Of a DNA stretch of 37,859 nt, positions 16,363 through 25,040 are shown one piece after another. The translations under genes were made by a program, and so were the position numbers. Position 1 is the first letter of the stretch. Each line of letters opens with the position of its first letter. Origin of the DNA: Candidatus Segetimicrobium genomatis (GTDB taxonomy: Bacteria; Sysuimicrobiota; Sysuimicrobiia; Sysuimicrobiales; Segetimicrobiaceae); assembly GCA_005882275.1 (NCBI GenBank), contig VBAK01000152.1, positions 1-37,859 of the forward strand, written 5' to 3'. Below the pieces are notes generated by a model that searched no databases, had not been told where the DNA came from, and saw only the letters and a program-made list of their open reading frames with translations.

Positions 16363-17333
16363 GCGGTTGTTGCGGCCACCTCGATGCCGTGTCTGGCCGC
16401 GATGTCGATGAGCGCCCGGGCCAGCCGCCGTCGGCCGGCAGGGTCGGTCATCAAGGTGTCGGCGCACTCGACGGCCGGCGGCTGCGCAGGCGGCCCGGCG
16501 GCCGCCACCGTGTCCCGGAGCGCCCGGTCCCGGATGTCCAGAACGAACACGTCGATGAACCGCCCGTACCGGGCGGCGACCGCCGCCGAATCGGCCCGCA
16601 TCCCCAGTCCCCGCAGCATCTCTACCGTTGGACCTTTCACGGCGGTTCCGCCGATCAGCGGCGTCACCGCCATCCGCAGCGCGGCGCTCGCGCTCAGCGC
16701 GTCCCTCATGCCCTGTAGCGCCAGGATCGGGCCGATGCTGACCACCGGGTTGCTCGGGGCGATGATGATCACGGCGGAGGAGCGGATGGCATCGAGCACC
16801 TCGGGCGACGGACGGGCGTGTTCGATGCCCTCGAACTCGACGCCGGTGACCGGGTCCCGCGCCCCCCGCCTCACAAAGTACTCCTGGAACGGCAGGCGCC
16901 CCGCCGGGGTGCTCACGAAGGTCGCGACGCGGGCGTCGGTCATCGGCAGCACCCTCGGGACGACCCCCAGCGCCGACGCCAGGGCGGCGGTGACCTCGGT
17001 CGGCCTCCGCCCCTCCCGGAGCCACTGCGTTCGAGCGAGGTGCGTGGCCAGGTCGCGGTCCCCAAGCCGGAACCAGGTCGGCAGCCTGTAGCGCTTCAGC
17101 ATCTCGAGGGCCGTCCACGTGTCCCCGTCGATCCCCCAGCCCCGCTCGTCGCCGGCCAGGCCGGCCAGCGTGTACAGGACGGTATCCACGTCCGGGGAGA
17201 TGGAGAGGCCCAGATACTCCCAATCGTCGGCGGTGTTGACGATGACGGTGAGCGTTGAGGGGTCGGCCAGCACCGCGGCGAGACCGTCCACCAGTTTGAC
17301 GCCGCCCACGCCCCCGCAGAGGACCGTAATCAC
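16359..17333 (-). CDS. cofD: 2-phospho-L-lactate transferase
   Basis: A 324-residue enzyme that transfers the phospholactyl (or phosphoenolpyruvyl) group onto Fo to make (dehydro-)F420-0. The N-terminal Gly-rich motif CGGVGGVKLVDGL, then VNTADDWEYLGLSISPDVDT (Fo and metal site), DRDLATHLARTQWL and the nucleotide loop IIIAPSNPVVSIGPIL are all characteristic of CofD/FbiA. Length is normal. It lies 10 bases after the nitroreductase gene. The other F420 genes (Fo synthase, gamma-glutamyl ligase) are not in this window. Confidence 0.95.
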   Translation of the reverse strand: MITVLCGGVGGVKLVDGLAAVLADPSTLTVIVNTADDWEYLGLSISPDVDTVLYTLAGLAGDERGWGIDGDTWTALEMLKRYRLPTWFRLGDRDLATHLARTQWLREGRRPTEVTAALASALGVVPRVLPMTDARVATFVSTPAGRLPFQEYFVRRGARDPVTGVEFEGIEHARPSPEVLDAIRSSAVIIIAPSNPVVSIGPILALQGMRDALSASAALRMAVTPLIGGTAVKGPTVEMLRGLGMRADSAAVAARYGRFIDVFVLDIRDRALRDTVAAAGPPAQPPAVECADTLMTDPAGRRRLARALIDIAARHGIEVAATTA

Positions 17334-17343
17334 GCCGCGCCGG

Positions 17344-17967
17344 TTACAGGAAGGTCGCGATCGAGTCCAGGGGCTTGCGCGGCGGGACCGGCGGAGTGTG
17401 CGCGGGGTACCCGATGGTCAGCAGCGCCTGAGGGGTGAAGGCTCGGGGCAGCCCGAGGGCCCGGCGGACAATCCCGGGGCAAAACAGCGGGGCACAGCAC
17501 CAACACGCGCCCAGGCCGGCCGCGGCGGCCGCGAGCAAGAGGTTCTGGACCGCGGCGGCCGCGCTCTGCACCGCCATGACGTGCTCCGCCGCCCGCCGAG
17601 CGCGATCGGGGTAGACATCCATCCCCTCCATCGTGTACCCGACGAGGATCAGCGCCGGCGCCTCGCTGAACCGCCTGAGCGAAAACCGGAGCTCCACCTG
17701 GATGGCCGCCTCGGAGGTCCCGCTGCGCTCCAGGTCGCGGCGCCAGCGGCGCGCCATGCGCTCGGCCAGCCGCCGCTTGACCTCGGGGGAGGTGATGGCG
17801 ATGAACCGGGTCGGCTGAGCATTGTGGGCCGACGGCGCCTCGGTCGCGGCCTCGAGCAGGGTGCGGAGGACGCCGGCCGGCACCGGGTCGGCCTTGTAGA
17901 ACCGCACGGTGCGCCGCGCGGTGAGCACCTCGGGGATTTTCAAGACCCCGACCTCAGGAGACGTCAT
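17344..17967 (-). CDS. Nitroreductase family protein, candidate dehydro-F420-0 reductase (FbiB C-terminal-domain-like)
   Basis: A 207-residue FMN-dependent nitroreductase-fold protein. The first motif ARRTVRFYKADPVP and EAPSAHNAQPTRF bind FMN; a long middle helix AVQNLLLAAAAAGLGACW and the end IGYPAHTPPVPPRKPLDSI are family typical. It is first in an operon with cofD and cofC. In actinobacteria a nitroreductase domain fused to the F420 ligase (FbiB) reduces dehydro-F420-0, so a stand-alone reductase is the natural role here. That is an inference from position. A general nitro- or quinone-reducing role remains possible. Confidence 0.85.
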   Translation of the reverse strand: MTSPEVGVLKIPEVLTARRTVRFYKADPVPAGVLRTLLEAATEAPSAHNAQPTRFIAITSPEVKRRLAERMARRWRRDLERSGTSEAAIQVELRFSLRRFSEAPALILVGYTMEGMDVYPDRARRAAEHVMAVQSAAAAVQNLLLAAAAAGLGACWCCAPLFCPGIVRRALGLPRAFTPQALLTIGYPAHTPPVPPRKPLDSIATFL

Positions 17968-18059
17968 TGCACAGCAATGGTTCTCGCGCGGACGCCGGGA
18001 CCCTGCCGCCAGGATGTCCGCCGCAGGAAAGCGAAAAGCCGTCCGTTGAACACACCCGT

Positions 18060-19697
18060 GTGCACAATCGACGAAGCGTGATGGCGCCGAGGGGCCTCGT
18101 CACGGCCCCGCACGGCCTGGCCGCGACCTCAGGCCTCAAGATCCTCCAGGAAGGCGGCAACGCGGTCGAGGCCGCGATTGCCGCCGCGGCGACGATCGCG
18201 GTCGTCTACCCGCACATGAACGCGATCGGCGGGGACAACTTCTGGCTGATCTACGACGCGGGCGCGCGGCGCGCGCGGGCGTTGATGGCGTGCGGGGCCG
18301 CGGGGGCGCGCTGCACCATCGAGGCCTACCGGGCGGCCGGGCATTCGCGCGAGATCCCGCGCCGGGGCCCCCTGGCGGCGAACACCGTGCCGGGGGCGGT
18401 CGACGGATGGTGGGAGGCCTACGAGTATTCGCGGCGGTCCCTCGATGGCCGGAGGCCGTTCGAGGCGCTGCTGGCCGACGCGGTCCATTACGCCGAATCC
18501 GGATGTCCGGTGACGCCGGGCCAGGAGGCCTGGACGCGCGCCGGGATCGGGCCGGACTCCGGGCCGTTCGGCCACCTGGAGACTCTGGAAGGGTTCCGCC
18601 GAACCTTTCTGCGGCCCGACGGTTCGGTGTACCCGGCGGGCGCGCGGTTCGTCATGCCCGGCCTCGGCCGCACCCTCGCCGCCATTGGGCGGGACGGGCG
18701 GGACGCGTTCTACCGCGGTCCCATCGCCGCGCAGGTCTGCGCGTACCTCGAGGCCCGCGGCGGCCTCCTCACCGAGGGCGACTTCGCCGGCCACCGCAGC
18801 CGCTGGACCGATCCCATCAGCGTGCGGTACCGGGACTGGACGGTGTGCAATACGCCTCCCCCGACCCAGGGGTTGACGTCGCTCCAGCTGTTGAACATCC
18901 TCGCCCACTATCCGGTCGCGCGCTGGGGCGATCAGTCCCCGGATTACTACCACGTGATGGTCGAGGCGGCGAAGCAGGCGTTCGCCGACCGCGACGCCTG
19001 GATCGCGGATCCCGACGTCCATCCCGTCCCCGTCGAGGAGTTGCTGTCGGAGCGCCGCGGGCGGACGCAGGCGGCCGCGATCGACCTGGCGCGGGCGCAG
19101 CCGCGGACGATCGGGGCCGTGGGCCGCGATACGATCTGGCTCGGGACGGTCGACGCCGCGGGCAACGCGGTCTCGCTGATCCAGAGCATCGCGTTCGACT
19201 TCGGCTCGGCGGTCGTCGCGGAGGGGACGGGGGTCCTGCTGCAGAACCGGGGGGCGGCGTTCTCTCTCGATCCCGCCCACCGCAACGCGCTGGCGCCCGG
19301 GAAGCGCCCGTTCCACACGCTCAACCCCGCGATGGCCCTGCGCGACGGCCGGCCGGAACTGATCTACGGCGCGATGGGAGGGGAGGGGCAGCCCCAGACC
19401 CAGGCCGCCGTGCTGACCCGGGTCCTCGACCTGGGGATGGACGTGCAGGCCGCGATCGCCGCGCCTCGCTGGCTCTACGGACGTCACTGGGGGCTCCCCA
19501 CCACGACGCTGTCGCTCGAAGCTCGGGTGCCGCAACCCGTGGCGGAGGAACTCGCCCGCCGCGGCCACGACGTGCGGATCGTCGGCGCCTGGGACGATCG
19601 CATGGGACACGCGCAGGCCATCTGGATCGATCCGCGGAACGGAATGCGCCACGGGGGCGCCGACCCTCGCGGCGATGGCCTCGCGGCCGGGTACTGA
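18060..19697 (+). CDS. Gamma-glutamyltransferase family (Ntn-hydrolase) protein
   Basis: About 545 residues. Conserved blocks are VTAPHGLAATSGLKILQEGGNAVEAAIA and AIGGDNFWLIYD of the large subunit. The autoprocessing site DTIWLGTVDAAGNAVS aligns with the TTHxSVVDKDGN of classic enzymes, making Thr358 the expected nucleophile; the second Thr and the His are replaced by Ile and Trp. No signal peptide is visible, unlike periplasmic GGT, so a cytoplasmic amidase/acylase-type member is likely. The start is uncertain: GTG 18060, GTG 18078 or ATG 18081 are possible, and the TTG at 17967 would collide with the divergent nitroreductase start. The ECF gene follows 41 bases downstream. Confidence 0.85.
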   Translation: MHNRRSVMAPRGLVTAPHGLAATSGLKILQEGGNAVEAAIAAAATIAVVYPHMNAIGGDNFWLIYDAGARRARALMACGAAGARCTIEAYRAAGHSREIPRRGPLAANTVPGAVDGWWEAYEYSRRSLDGRRPFEALLADAVHYAESGCPVTPGQEAWTRAGIGPDSGPFGHLETLEGFRRTFLRPDGSVYPAGARFVMPGLGRTLAAIGRDGRDAFYRGPIAAQVCAYLEARGGLLTEGDFAGHRSRWTDPISVRYRDWTVCNTPPPTQGLTSLQLLNILAHYPVARWGDQSPDYYHVMVEAAKQAFADRDAWIADPDVHPVPVEELLSERRGRTQAAAIDLARAQPRTIGAVGRDTIWLGTVDAAGNAVSLIQSIAFDFGSAVVAEGTGVLLQNRGAAFSLDPAHRNALAPGKRPFHTLNPAMALRDGRPELIYGAMGGEGQPQTQAAVLTRVLDLGMDVQAAIAAPRWLYGRHWGLPTTTLSLEARVPQPVAEELARRGHDVRIVGAWDDRMGHAQAIWIDPRNGMRHGGADPRGDGLAAGY

Positions 19698-19738
19698 GGC
19701 CCGGAAGGCCGCGCACCGCGGTCGTGCCGGGAGCGCCA

Positions 19739-20344
19739 GTGAAGGCGGGCGAGACACAGGCGGGACGGGCTCAGCGGGTGGTGGTCGCCGGGATGTGCGC
19801 CGCCGCGGCGTTCCTCATGATGGCGGCCATCAGGATCCCTCTGCTCCCCCAGGCGCCGTTCCTCACCTACGACCCCAGCGACGCGGTGGGCCTGCTTGTG
19901 GGGGTGATCTACGGCCCGGCCACCGGCGCGATGGTGGTCTTCATCAAGGATATCCTCTTCCTGCTGTTCCTGGCGAAGGGCCCCTTCGGGCCGGTGGCCG
20001 ATTTTATCGCGGCGGGCACTTTCGTCGCGGTGACGGCGTGGGCGTTCCGGCGGGGAAGCGGGCCGCTGCCGTCGCGCCTGCTGCGGGCGGCGGTCTTGGG
20101 CACCGCCGCTCGAGTCGTCGTGATGATCCCCGTGAACTTTCCGATCCTCGCCCTGCAGTTCGGGATGTCACCGGCGCGGATCGCGCGGCTGCTCTGGTCC
20201 GCGATCGTCCCGTTCAACGCGATCAAAGGCGCGATCAACGCCGGGCTCGCCCTCGTCATTGCCGAGCCCGTCGCGCGCTACGCGGCGCCCAGGCTCGTCT
20301 CGGCGCCGAAGCCGGAAGCCGTCCCTAGAAGCCCATCGTGTTGA
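19739..20344 (+). CDS. ECF transporter S component, RibU-like (riboflavin?)
   Basis: A 201-residue integral membrane protein with about six hydrophobic segments. The stretch IPLLPQAPFLTYDPSDAVGLLVGV resembles the RibU signature FLKYDPSD, and YGPATGAMVVFIKDILFLL continues the family pattern. It would capture a vitamin, probably riboflavin, and work with the shared ECF ATPases and T component encoded elsewhere. The GTG start at 19739 follows GGGAG at about 7 bases. A flavin precursor supply would suit the many flavin and F420 enzymes nearby. The 3' end overlaps the convergent oxidoreductase gene by 20 bases. Confidence 0.78.
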   Translation: MKAGETQAGRAQRVVVAGMCAAAAFLMMAAIRIPLLPQAPFLTYDPSDAVGLLVGVIYGPATGAMVVFIKDILFLLFLAKGPFGPVADFIAAGTFVAVTAWAFRRGSGPLPSRLLRAAVLGTAARVVVMIPVNFPILALQFGMSPARIARLLWSAIVPFNAIKGAINAGLALVIAEPVARYAAPRLVSAPKPEAVPRSPSC

Positions 20345-20729
20345 TGCGCTCGGGCTCGATGCGGATGGTGATCCGGTTCTTGGGGTTGTCGGTCGGGGGA
20401 TACTGGTACGGCCGTCCATGGTACCGCTGCGAGAGCCGGTCGATGTCTTTGGCTCCGCTCTCACGGTCGAACTTCACCACCTTGCCCTGGATCTGGACGT
20501 ACTTGTAGGGGTTCTCGCGGTCGAGGATCGCCAGCGCCACACCGCGGTTGGCTTCCATGTTCCTCAGTTTGGTCCGGCCGGCGCTCGTGTTGATGAGAAT
20601 GTGGCCGTCGGCCAGCATGTACCAGACGGGGGTGGCCTGCACCCTGCCGGACGGCGACTGGGTGGCGAGGACGGCAAAGAGCGGTTTGTCGAGGAAGGTC
20701 TTCACTTGGGGGGGGATCTGGGCTGCCAT
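20325..20729 (-). CDS. PPOX-class F420-dependent oxidoreductase (split-barrel fold)
   Basis: A 134-residue split beta-barrel protein. The run FAVLATQSPSGRVQATPVWYML, then ILINTSAGRTKLRNMEANRGVALAILD and YVQIQGKVV match small F420H2-dependent reductases of the Rv1155 type. Such enzymes reduce biliverdin or other conjugated compounds with F420H2; the substrate here is unknown. The ATG at 20729 is chosen because AGGAGGAGAGAG lies directly upstream; the open frame back to 20828 is Arg-rich and lacks a site. It converges on the ECF gene. Confidence 0.85.
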   Translation of the reverse strand: MAAQIPPQVKTFLDKPLFAVLATQSPSGRVQATPVWYMLADGHILINTSAGRTKLRNMEANRGVALAILDRENPYKYVQIQGKVVKFDRESGAKDIDRLSQRYHGRPYQYPPTDNPKNRITIRIEPERINTMGF

Positions 20730-20763
20730 TCTCTCTCTCCTCCTTCGCTTCACGGATGGTTCC

Positions 20764-20772
20764 ATCATAGCA
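20764..20772 (-). promoter_or_regulatory. Extended -10 promoter for the PPOX gene
   Basis: On the minus strand TGC-TATGAT forms an extended -10 element 35 bases before the ATG at 20729. The -35 region 17 bases further up (GCGATG) is poor, as often in extended -10 promoters. This is a sequence match only. Confidence 0.45.
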
Positions 20773-20912
20773 CGATGACGCCGACGCATCGCCGGTGGCC
20801 GCCATAGTCTTTTAGCCCGCAAAACCATCGTAGATTAACGAAATCAAACTCCTCCGGCGAACACAATGGCCCGAATCGAAAGAGGTATCCCGAAATCATT
20901 CTATTGAAGGAT

Positions 20913-20938
20913 CGTATCCGATTTAATCATCCGATACG
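20913..20938. promoter_or_regulatory. 26-bp imperfect dyad upstream of the secreted protein gene
   Basis: CGTATC-C-GAT, a six-base spacer, and ATC-C-GATACG form an inverted repeat with one C-C mismatch. It lies in an unusually AT-rich patch (about 20820-20945) between the PPOX promoter and the gene at 21017. It could be an operator for a dimeric regulator. No clear -35/-10 pair was seen around it. Confidence 0.35.
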
Positions 20939-21016
20939 CTTCGCTCAAAGAGGATGTGCGGAGCAGTAGGCGGGAGGCAAAGGCCCGGAGGGACCCAGGA
21001 GCGGGGGAATAAGCCA

Positions 21017-21634
21017 ATGAAAGAGTCACGCTGCGTGAGATCATTGTGTGCTTTCGTCCTCATGCTTGGGACTGGCCTTGCTTTTGTGGTGACGCCTGGG
21101 GCTGTGGCCGAGACTCCATTAGTGCTGGATTGGCGGGTCATCGGGACTGGGATAGCCAGCTGCGTGCCATCCGCGGGGATCATTCCGACGGACATTTGCA
21201 CCTTTGAAGGTGGGGGCCCCTTTCCCGGAGGCGCGCTTGGGACCCACATCGGCAGGGGCACGTACGTTGTGAACGTCACAACAGGAACCAACGTGCCGAC
21301 CATTCTGGGCGGAAATTGTTTCACCGCCACGGGCTCCGGGACGGTCACCGCAGCCAGCGGGGATAAGATCAACTTCAATACCGTAGGCTGGCTTTGCGAG
21401 GAAGGGGTCCCGGCCTCGCCCCTTCAGTATAACGGGACGTATCGTATTTGCTCGCCCCCAACACTCACCTCACTCACCTGCCCCACCCCAGGGACGGGCC
21501 GCTTCAGTGCCGCCGCCGGCGGAGGAAGCCTCGCGGCCACCCTTACCAGCGCCCTCCCTACCTCCATTACGCCTCCCTCCTCCACGACAGGGGTGTCCTT
21601 TTTCAAGATCGACGGGATGATCAACTTCTTCTAG
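21017..21634 (+). CDS. Secreted protein of unknown function
   Basis: A 205-residue protein with a signal peptide (MKESRCVRSLC, a hydrophobic core LCAFVLMLGTGLAFVV, and likely cleavage after GAVAE). The mature part is rich in Gly, Thr, Ser and Pro with four to six Cys, looks like beta structure, and ends in VSFFKIDGMINFF. I do not recognise a family. GC content and codon use are lower than in the neighbours, which may mean acquired DNA. The same tail motif recurs in a remnant at 26134-26172. The ATG at 21017 is chosen because the signal peptide starts there. Confidence 0.7.
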   Translation: MKESRCVRSLCAFVLMLGTGLAFVVTPGAVAETPLVLDWRVIGTGIASCVPSAGIIPTDICTFEGGGPFPGGALGTHIGRGTYVVNVTTGTNVPTILGGNCFTATGSGTVTAASGDKINFNTVGWLCEEGVPASPLQYNGTYRICSPPTLTSLTCPTPGTGRFSAAAGGGSLAATLTSALPTSITPPSSTTGVSFFKIDGMINFF

Positions 21635-21787
21635 TCTGAATTCGCCCCACGCGGGATGGCCGATCGCCTGCCGGCTCCACAGAGGGGAGCGCCTCTTCGA
21701 AGGGCTGACGAAGGACGTGCACCGGAAAACGACGTACTGAACCGGGGAACTTCTGGTTGGCGCCGCAAAGCAGAGGAGGTGGGCGTC

Positions 21788-22234
21788 ATGCCGGCACGGC
21801 GGGCGACCTGCGTGGTGATCTCCCCGGACGAGACGTTTCACGGCAAGCAGGACCTCGACTATTTCGCCGGGATCTCGGCCGAGAGCGCAGGGTCGACGGG
21901 ACTGTGCATGCATCTCGTGACGATCCCGCCCCAGGCTCGGGCGACGCCGCATCTGCACGAACGTCACGAGACCGCGATCTACGTCCTGTCGGGTGAGGCG
22001 GGGATGTGGTACGGCGAGGGCCTGCGACAGCACCTGACGGTCAAGGCCGGACAGCTGCTCTATATCCCGGCGAACGTGCCCCACCTGCCCTACAATCCCA
22101 GCGCCACGGTGGCGTGCATCGGGGTGCTGGCCCGCACCGACCCCAAGGAACAGGAGAGCGTTGTCCCGTATCCCGTCCCGGACCCCGGCCCCGCGGTGCC
22201 TCCGAATGAGCGCGCCCGCCGATCGTCCGGATAG
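21788..22234 (+). CDS. Cupin domain protein
   Basis: A 148-residue single-cupin protein. The first cupin motif is PHLHERHETAIYVLSGEAGMWYG, with three His and a Glu positioned to bind a metal. The second motif, LLYIPANVPHLPYNPSATV, supplies the fourth His. AGAGGAGGT sits 7 bases before the ATG, so the longer open frame back to 21656 is rejected. The tail VPYPVPDPGPAVPP is Pro-rich. It may be an isomerase, dioxygenase or sensor; the sequence does not tell. Confidence 0.85.
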   Translation: MPARRATCVVISPDETFHGKQDLDYFAGISAESAGSTGLCMHLVTIPPQARATPHLHERHETAIYVLSGEAGMWYGEGLRQHLTVKAGQLLYIPANVPHLPYNPSATVACIGVLARTDPKEQESVVPYPVPDPGPAVPPNERARRSSG

Positions 22235-22287
22235 CCCTGAACCGGGCGAACACCTGCTGGTTCTCCCCGAATTCCACGGATTATATA

Positions 22288-22293
22288 TATAAT
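22288..22293 (+). promoter_or_regulatory. Consensus -10 box upstream of FBP aldolase/phosphatase
   Basis: A perfect TATAAT in a short AT island (TTATATATATAATGG, from 22281) in otherwise GC-rich DNA, 73 bases before the ATG at 22366. No good -35 is visible at 16-18 bases (CCCCGA). It probably drives the operon FBP aldolase/phosphatase - rph - XTP pyrophosphatase. Confidence 0.55.
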
Positions 22294-22365
22294 GGTAAAC
22301 GGATGGGCCTGCGCCGGCGATCTCGGGGGGGCGAGGCGGCGCGGGTACTCTGTGGAGGTGCTGCA

Positions 22366-23562
22366 ATGGCAGGATCAGACGGGCGATCTCCGCTAACGAT
22401 CTCGGCGATCAAGGCGGACGTGGGCAGCATCGGGGGGCACACCCAGCCCAGCGCCGAGATGCTCAAGGTGGCGTCGGACATGGTTGCGGCGCAGCGCGGC
22501 AAGCTCCTCATTGACTCCCGGGTGACCCACACCGGCGACGATATCTGTCTTCTGATGACCCACCGCCAGGGAATCGAAGCGGAGGCGATCCACCGCCTTG
22601 CCTACGACATCTTTCTGGCCGCCGGCTCCGTGGCGGAGCGGCAGGGTCTCTACGGCGCCAAGCAGGATCTCCTGAAGAGCGAGTTCTCCGGGAACATCCA
22701 GGGGATGGGCCCGGGCGTCGCCGAAATGGAGATCGTCGAGCGCCCGGCGGAGCCGTTCATGGTCCTCACCGCCGACAAGACCGAGCCCGGCGCGTTCAAC
22801 CTGCTCTTGTACCTCACGTTCTGCGATCCGATGTACTGCGGCGGCCTCCTGTTGAGCCCAGACGTGGGCAAGGGGTTCACCTTCAAGATCGTGGACGTGA
22901 ACCACACCGAAGCGGAGCGGGAGATCACCCTGCACGCGCCCGAGGACCTCTACGACCTCGCCGCCCTGCTGCGGGACACCGGGCGGTTCGTGGTGAAGAG
23001 CATCCACTCCCGCGCCCACCCCGACGAGCAGGCGGCGTCCCTGAGCACGACGCGGCTCAAGAACATCGCCGGCCGGTACGTGGGAAAGGACGACCCCGTG
23101 GCGATCGTGCGGACCCAGAAGATCTTCCCCGCGACCGAGGAGTTCGGGCTCGCGTTCAGCAAGGTCCCGTACGTGGCCGGCGACTGCCGGGGAAGCCACA
23201 ACATGCCGCTGGCGCCCGTGCCCCTCAACACCGATTCCAGCATCTTCTACTGCCTGCCGATGGTGGCCGCGGCCGGCTATTCGGTCAAAGACGGCATCCT
23301 CGCCGGCCCGGTGGACTTGTTCAAGAACCCGGTGTGGGAAGTCTTCCTGGAGCAGGCGGTGCGCAAGGGCGCCGAGATGCGCGCGCAGGGGTTCTTCAAC
23401 CCGGCCATGCTCGGCATGGAAGAGCTCGAGTACGGCGGGATCATGGAGCGCCTCAAGGCGCTGGACCGGCGGTTCGTGCTGAACGGCGCTCGAGACGGCG
23501 AACGCGCACGGCCGGCCTCCGCATCCGGGCGAAAGGCGCCGGGCCAGGGGCGGGCTCGATAA
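22366..23562 (+). CDS. Bifunctional fructose-1,6-bisphosphate aldolase/phosphatase (archaeal type, FBPase class V)
   Basis: A 398-residue gluconeogenic enzyme that condenses triose phosphates and then removes the C1 phosphate in the same active site. The start shows [15 protein letters not shown], where Asp18 and nearby residues bind Mg2+. The segment [14 protein letters not shown] places Tyr238 and Lys241 at the same spacing as the catalytic Tyr229 and Schiff-base Lys232 of characterised archaeal enzymes. [13 protein letters not shown] follows. The C-terminal about 30 residues are basic and disordered. GGAGGTG precedes the ATG. The family is general in archaea and found in a limited set of bacteria, often autotrophic or thermophilic. 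Confidence 0.92.
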   Translation: MAGSDGRSPLTISAIKADVGSIGGHTQPSAEMLKVASDMVAAQRGKLLIDSRVTHTGDDICLLMTHRQGIEAEAIHRLAYDIFLAAGSVAERQGLYGAKQDLLKSEFSGNIQGMGPGVAEMEIVERPAEPFMVLTADKTEPGAFNLLLYLTFCDPMYCGGLLLSPDVGKGFTFKIVDVNHTEAEREITLHAPEDLYDLAALLRDTGRFVVKSIHSRAHPDEQAASLSTTRLKNIAGRYVGKDDPVAIVRTQKIFPATEEFGLAFSKVPYVAGDCRGSHNMPLAPVPLNTDSSIFYCLPMVAAAGYSVKDGILAGPVDLFKNPVWEVFLEQAVRKGAEMRAQGFFNPAMLGMEELEYGGIMERLKALDRRFVLNGARDGERARPASASGRKAPGQGRAR

Positions 23563-23563
23563 G

Positions 23564-24298
23564 GTGCCACGCGCCGACGGCCGCGCACCGGACGAACTGC
23601 GGCCGCTCGTCCTCAAGCGCCGGTTCAACAAGTATGCCGAAGGCTCGGTGCTGATCGAGCTCGGCGAGACGCGCGTCGTTTGTACGGCCACCATCGAAGA
23701 ACGGGTCCCGCCGTGGTTGCGCGGACACGGCCAGGGATGGGTGACCGCCGAATATGGAATGCTCCCCCGGTCCACCAAGGAGCGGAGCCCCCGGGAATCC
23801 GCCACCGGGAAGACCGGCGGCCGGGTGCATGAGATCCAGCGCCTGATCGGCCGGTCGCTCCGCGCGGTCGTCGACATGGAGCGGCTGGGCGAGCGGACGA
23901 TCTGGATCGACTGCGACGTCCTCCAGGCCGACGGGGGAACCCGCACGGCGTCGATCACCGGGGCGTTCGTGGCCCTGATGGACGCCGTGATGCTCCTCCG
24001 GCGAACCGGGGCCGTGTCCAAGCTCCCCATCCGGGAATTCCTGGCGGCGACCAGCGCGGGGATCGTCGACGGCGTCCCGACACTCGACCTCACGTTTGCC
24101 GAGGACTCTCGAGCCCGGGTGGATATGAACATCGTCATGACGGAGTCCGGGAAGTTCGTCGAGATCCAGGGGACCGGGGAGGGGGCGGCGTTCACGAAAG
24201 CCGAGGCCGCCGCGCTCATGACCCTGGCCGAGCGGGGCATCGTGACCTTGATCGCCAAACAGCGTGAGGCGCTGGCCGACATCCTGACCGCCTCGTGA
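23564..24298 (+). CDS. rph: Ribonuclease PH
   Basis: A 244-residue phosphorolytic exonuclease that trims tRNA 3' ends. It contains [35 protein letters not shown], the substrate block [20 protein letters not shown], the phosphate-site region [19 protein letters not shown], and [11 protein letters not shown]. The GTG start lies one base after the preceding stop, and the gene ends in a GTGA overlap with the pyrophosphatase. Length and motifs are complete. Confidence 0.96.
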   Translation: MPRADGRAPDELRPLVLKRRFNKYAEGSVLIELGETRVVCTATIEERVPPWLRGHGQGWVTAEYGMLPRSTKERSPRESATGKTGGRVHEIQRLIGRSLRAVVDMERLGERTIWIDCDVLQADGGTRTASITGAFVALMDAVMLLRRTGAVSKLPIREFLAATSAGIVDGVPTLDLTFAEDSRARVDMNIVMTESGKFVEIQGTGEGAAFTKAEAAALMTLAERGIVTLIAKQREALADILTAS

Positions 24299-24960
24299 GC
24301 GGCGGCCCGACGAGCGGAGGCACCGCGCTCCGGCGTCTGGTGGTGGCAACCCGGAACCCGAACAAACATCGAGAGATCGCGGCCATCTACGCGCATCTGC
24401 CGCTGACCCTGGTGTCCCTCGCCGGCTATCCGGAGATCGGCGACCTCCCGGAAGAGGGCGCGACGTACGCGGAGAACGCCGCGGCGAAGGCGCGGCCGGT
24501 GGCGGCGGCCACGGGCCTGGCGGCGCTCGCCGATGACTCGGGGATCGAGATCGCGGCCCTGGGTGGGGCTCCGGGAATCCATTCCGCGCGCTTCCTCGGT
24601 GCCGGGGCGACGTCCGCCGAACGCAACGCGCGGGTGCTCGCGCTCCTCCAGCACGTCCCCGCCGGCCGGCGGACGGCCCGGTTCCGCGCCGTCATCGCCG
24701 TGGCCCTCCCCGACGGCGTGGTGCGGGTCTTCGAGGGCGCGTGCGCGGGGGCAATCGCCGAAGCCGCTCGGGGAACCGGTGGATTCGGGTACGACCCCAT
24801 CTTCGTCCCGGAAGGAGAGGCCGGCACGATGGCCGAGATGCCGCCCGAGATGAAGAACCGCATCAGCCACCGCGCCCGCGCGCTCCGCGCCGCTGAGCCG
24901 TTTCTCCTCGAGGTCTTCGGGCTGGCCGTGCAGGATCGGGTGGATGCGGGAGGAACATAG
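24295..24960 (+). CDS. rdgB: XTP/dITP pyrophosphatase (HAM1/RdgB family)
   Basis: A 221-residue enzyme that cleans non-canonical purine triphosphates from the nucleotide pool. The motifs are [51 protein letters not shown] with the catalytic Asp pair, [11 protein letters not shown] and the terminal [10 protein letters not shown]. It starts at GTG 24295, coupled to rph (GTGA). The rph-rdgB order is common in several bacterial phyla. Confidence 0.95.
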   Translation: MSGGPTSGGTALRRLVVATRNPNKHREIAAIYAHLPLTLVSLAGYPEIGDLPEEGATYAENAAAKARPVAAATGLAALADDSGIEIAALGGAPGIHSARFLGAGATSAERNARVLALLQHVPAGRRTARFRAVIAVALPDGVVRVFEGACAGAIAEAARGTGGFGYDPIFVPEGEAGTMAEMPPEMKNRISHRARALRAAEPFLLEVFGLAVQDRVDAGGT

Positions 24961-25040
24961 AGGTGCGGCAGGCCTTGCGGGCGGCGGGGGCCTTCGAGTG
25001 ACGCAGACCGCCGGATACCGCTGAAAGGAGACGGATCACC

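Noticed and set aside
18129-19757. 542-codon open frame on the minus strand
   Set aside because: It is the shadow of the gamma-glutamyltransferase-like gene.
22393-24870. 825-codon open frame on the minus strand
   Set aside because: It is antisense to FBP aldolase/phosphatase, rph and rdgB, all with strong motifs.
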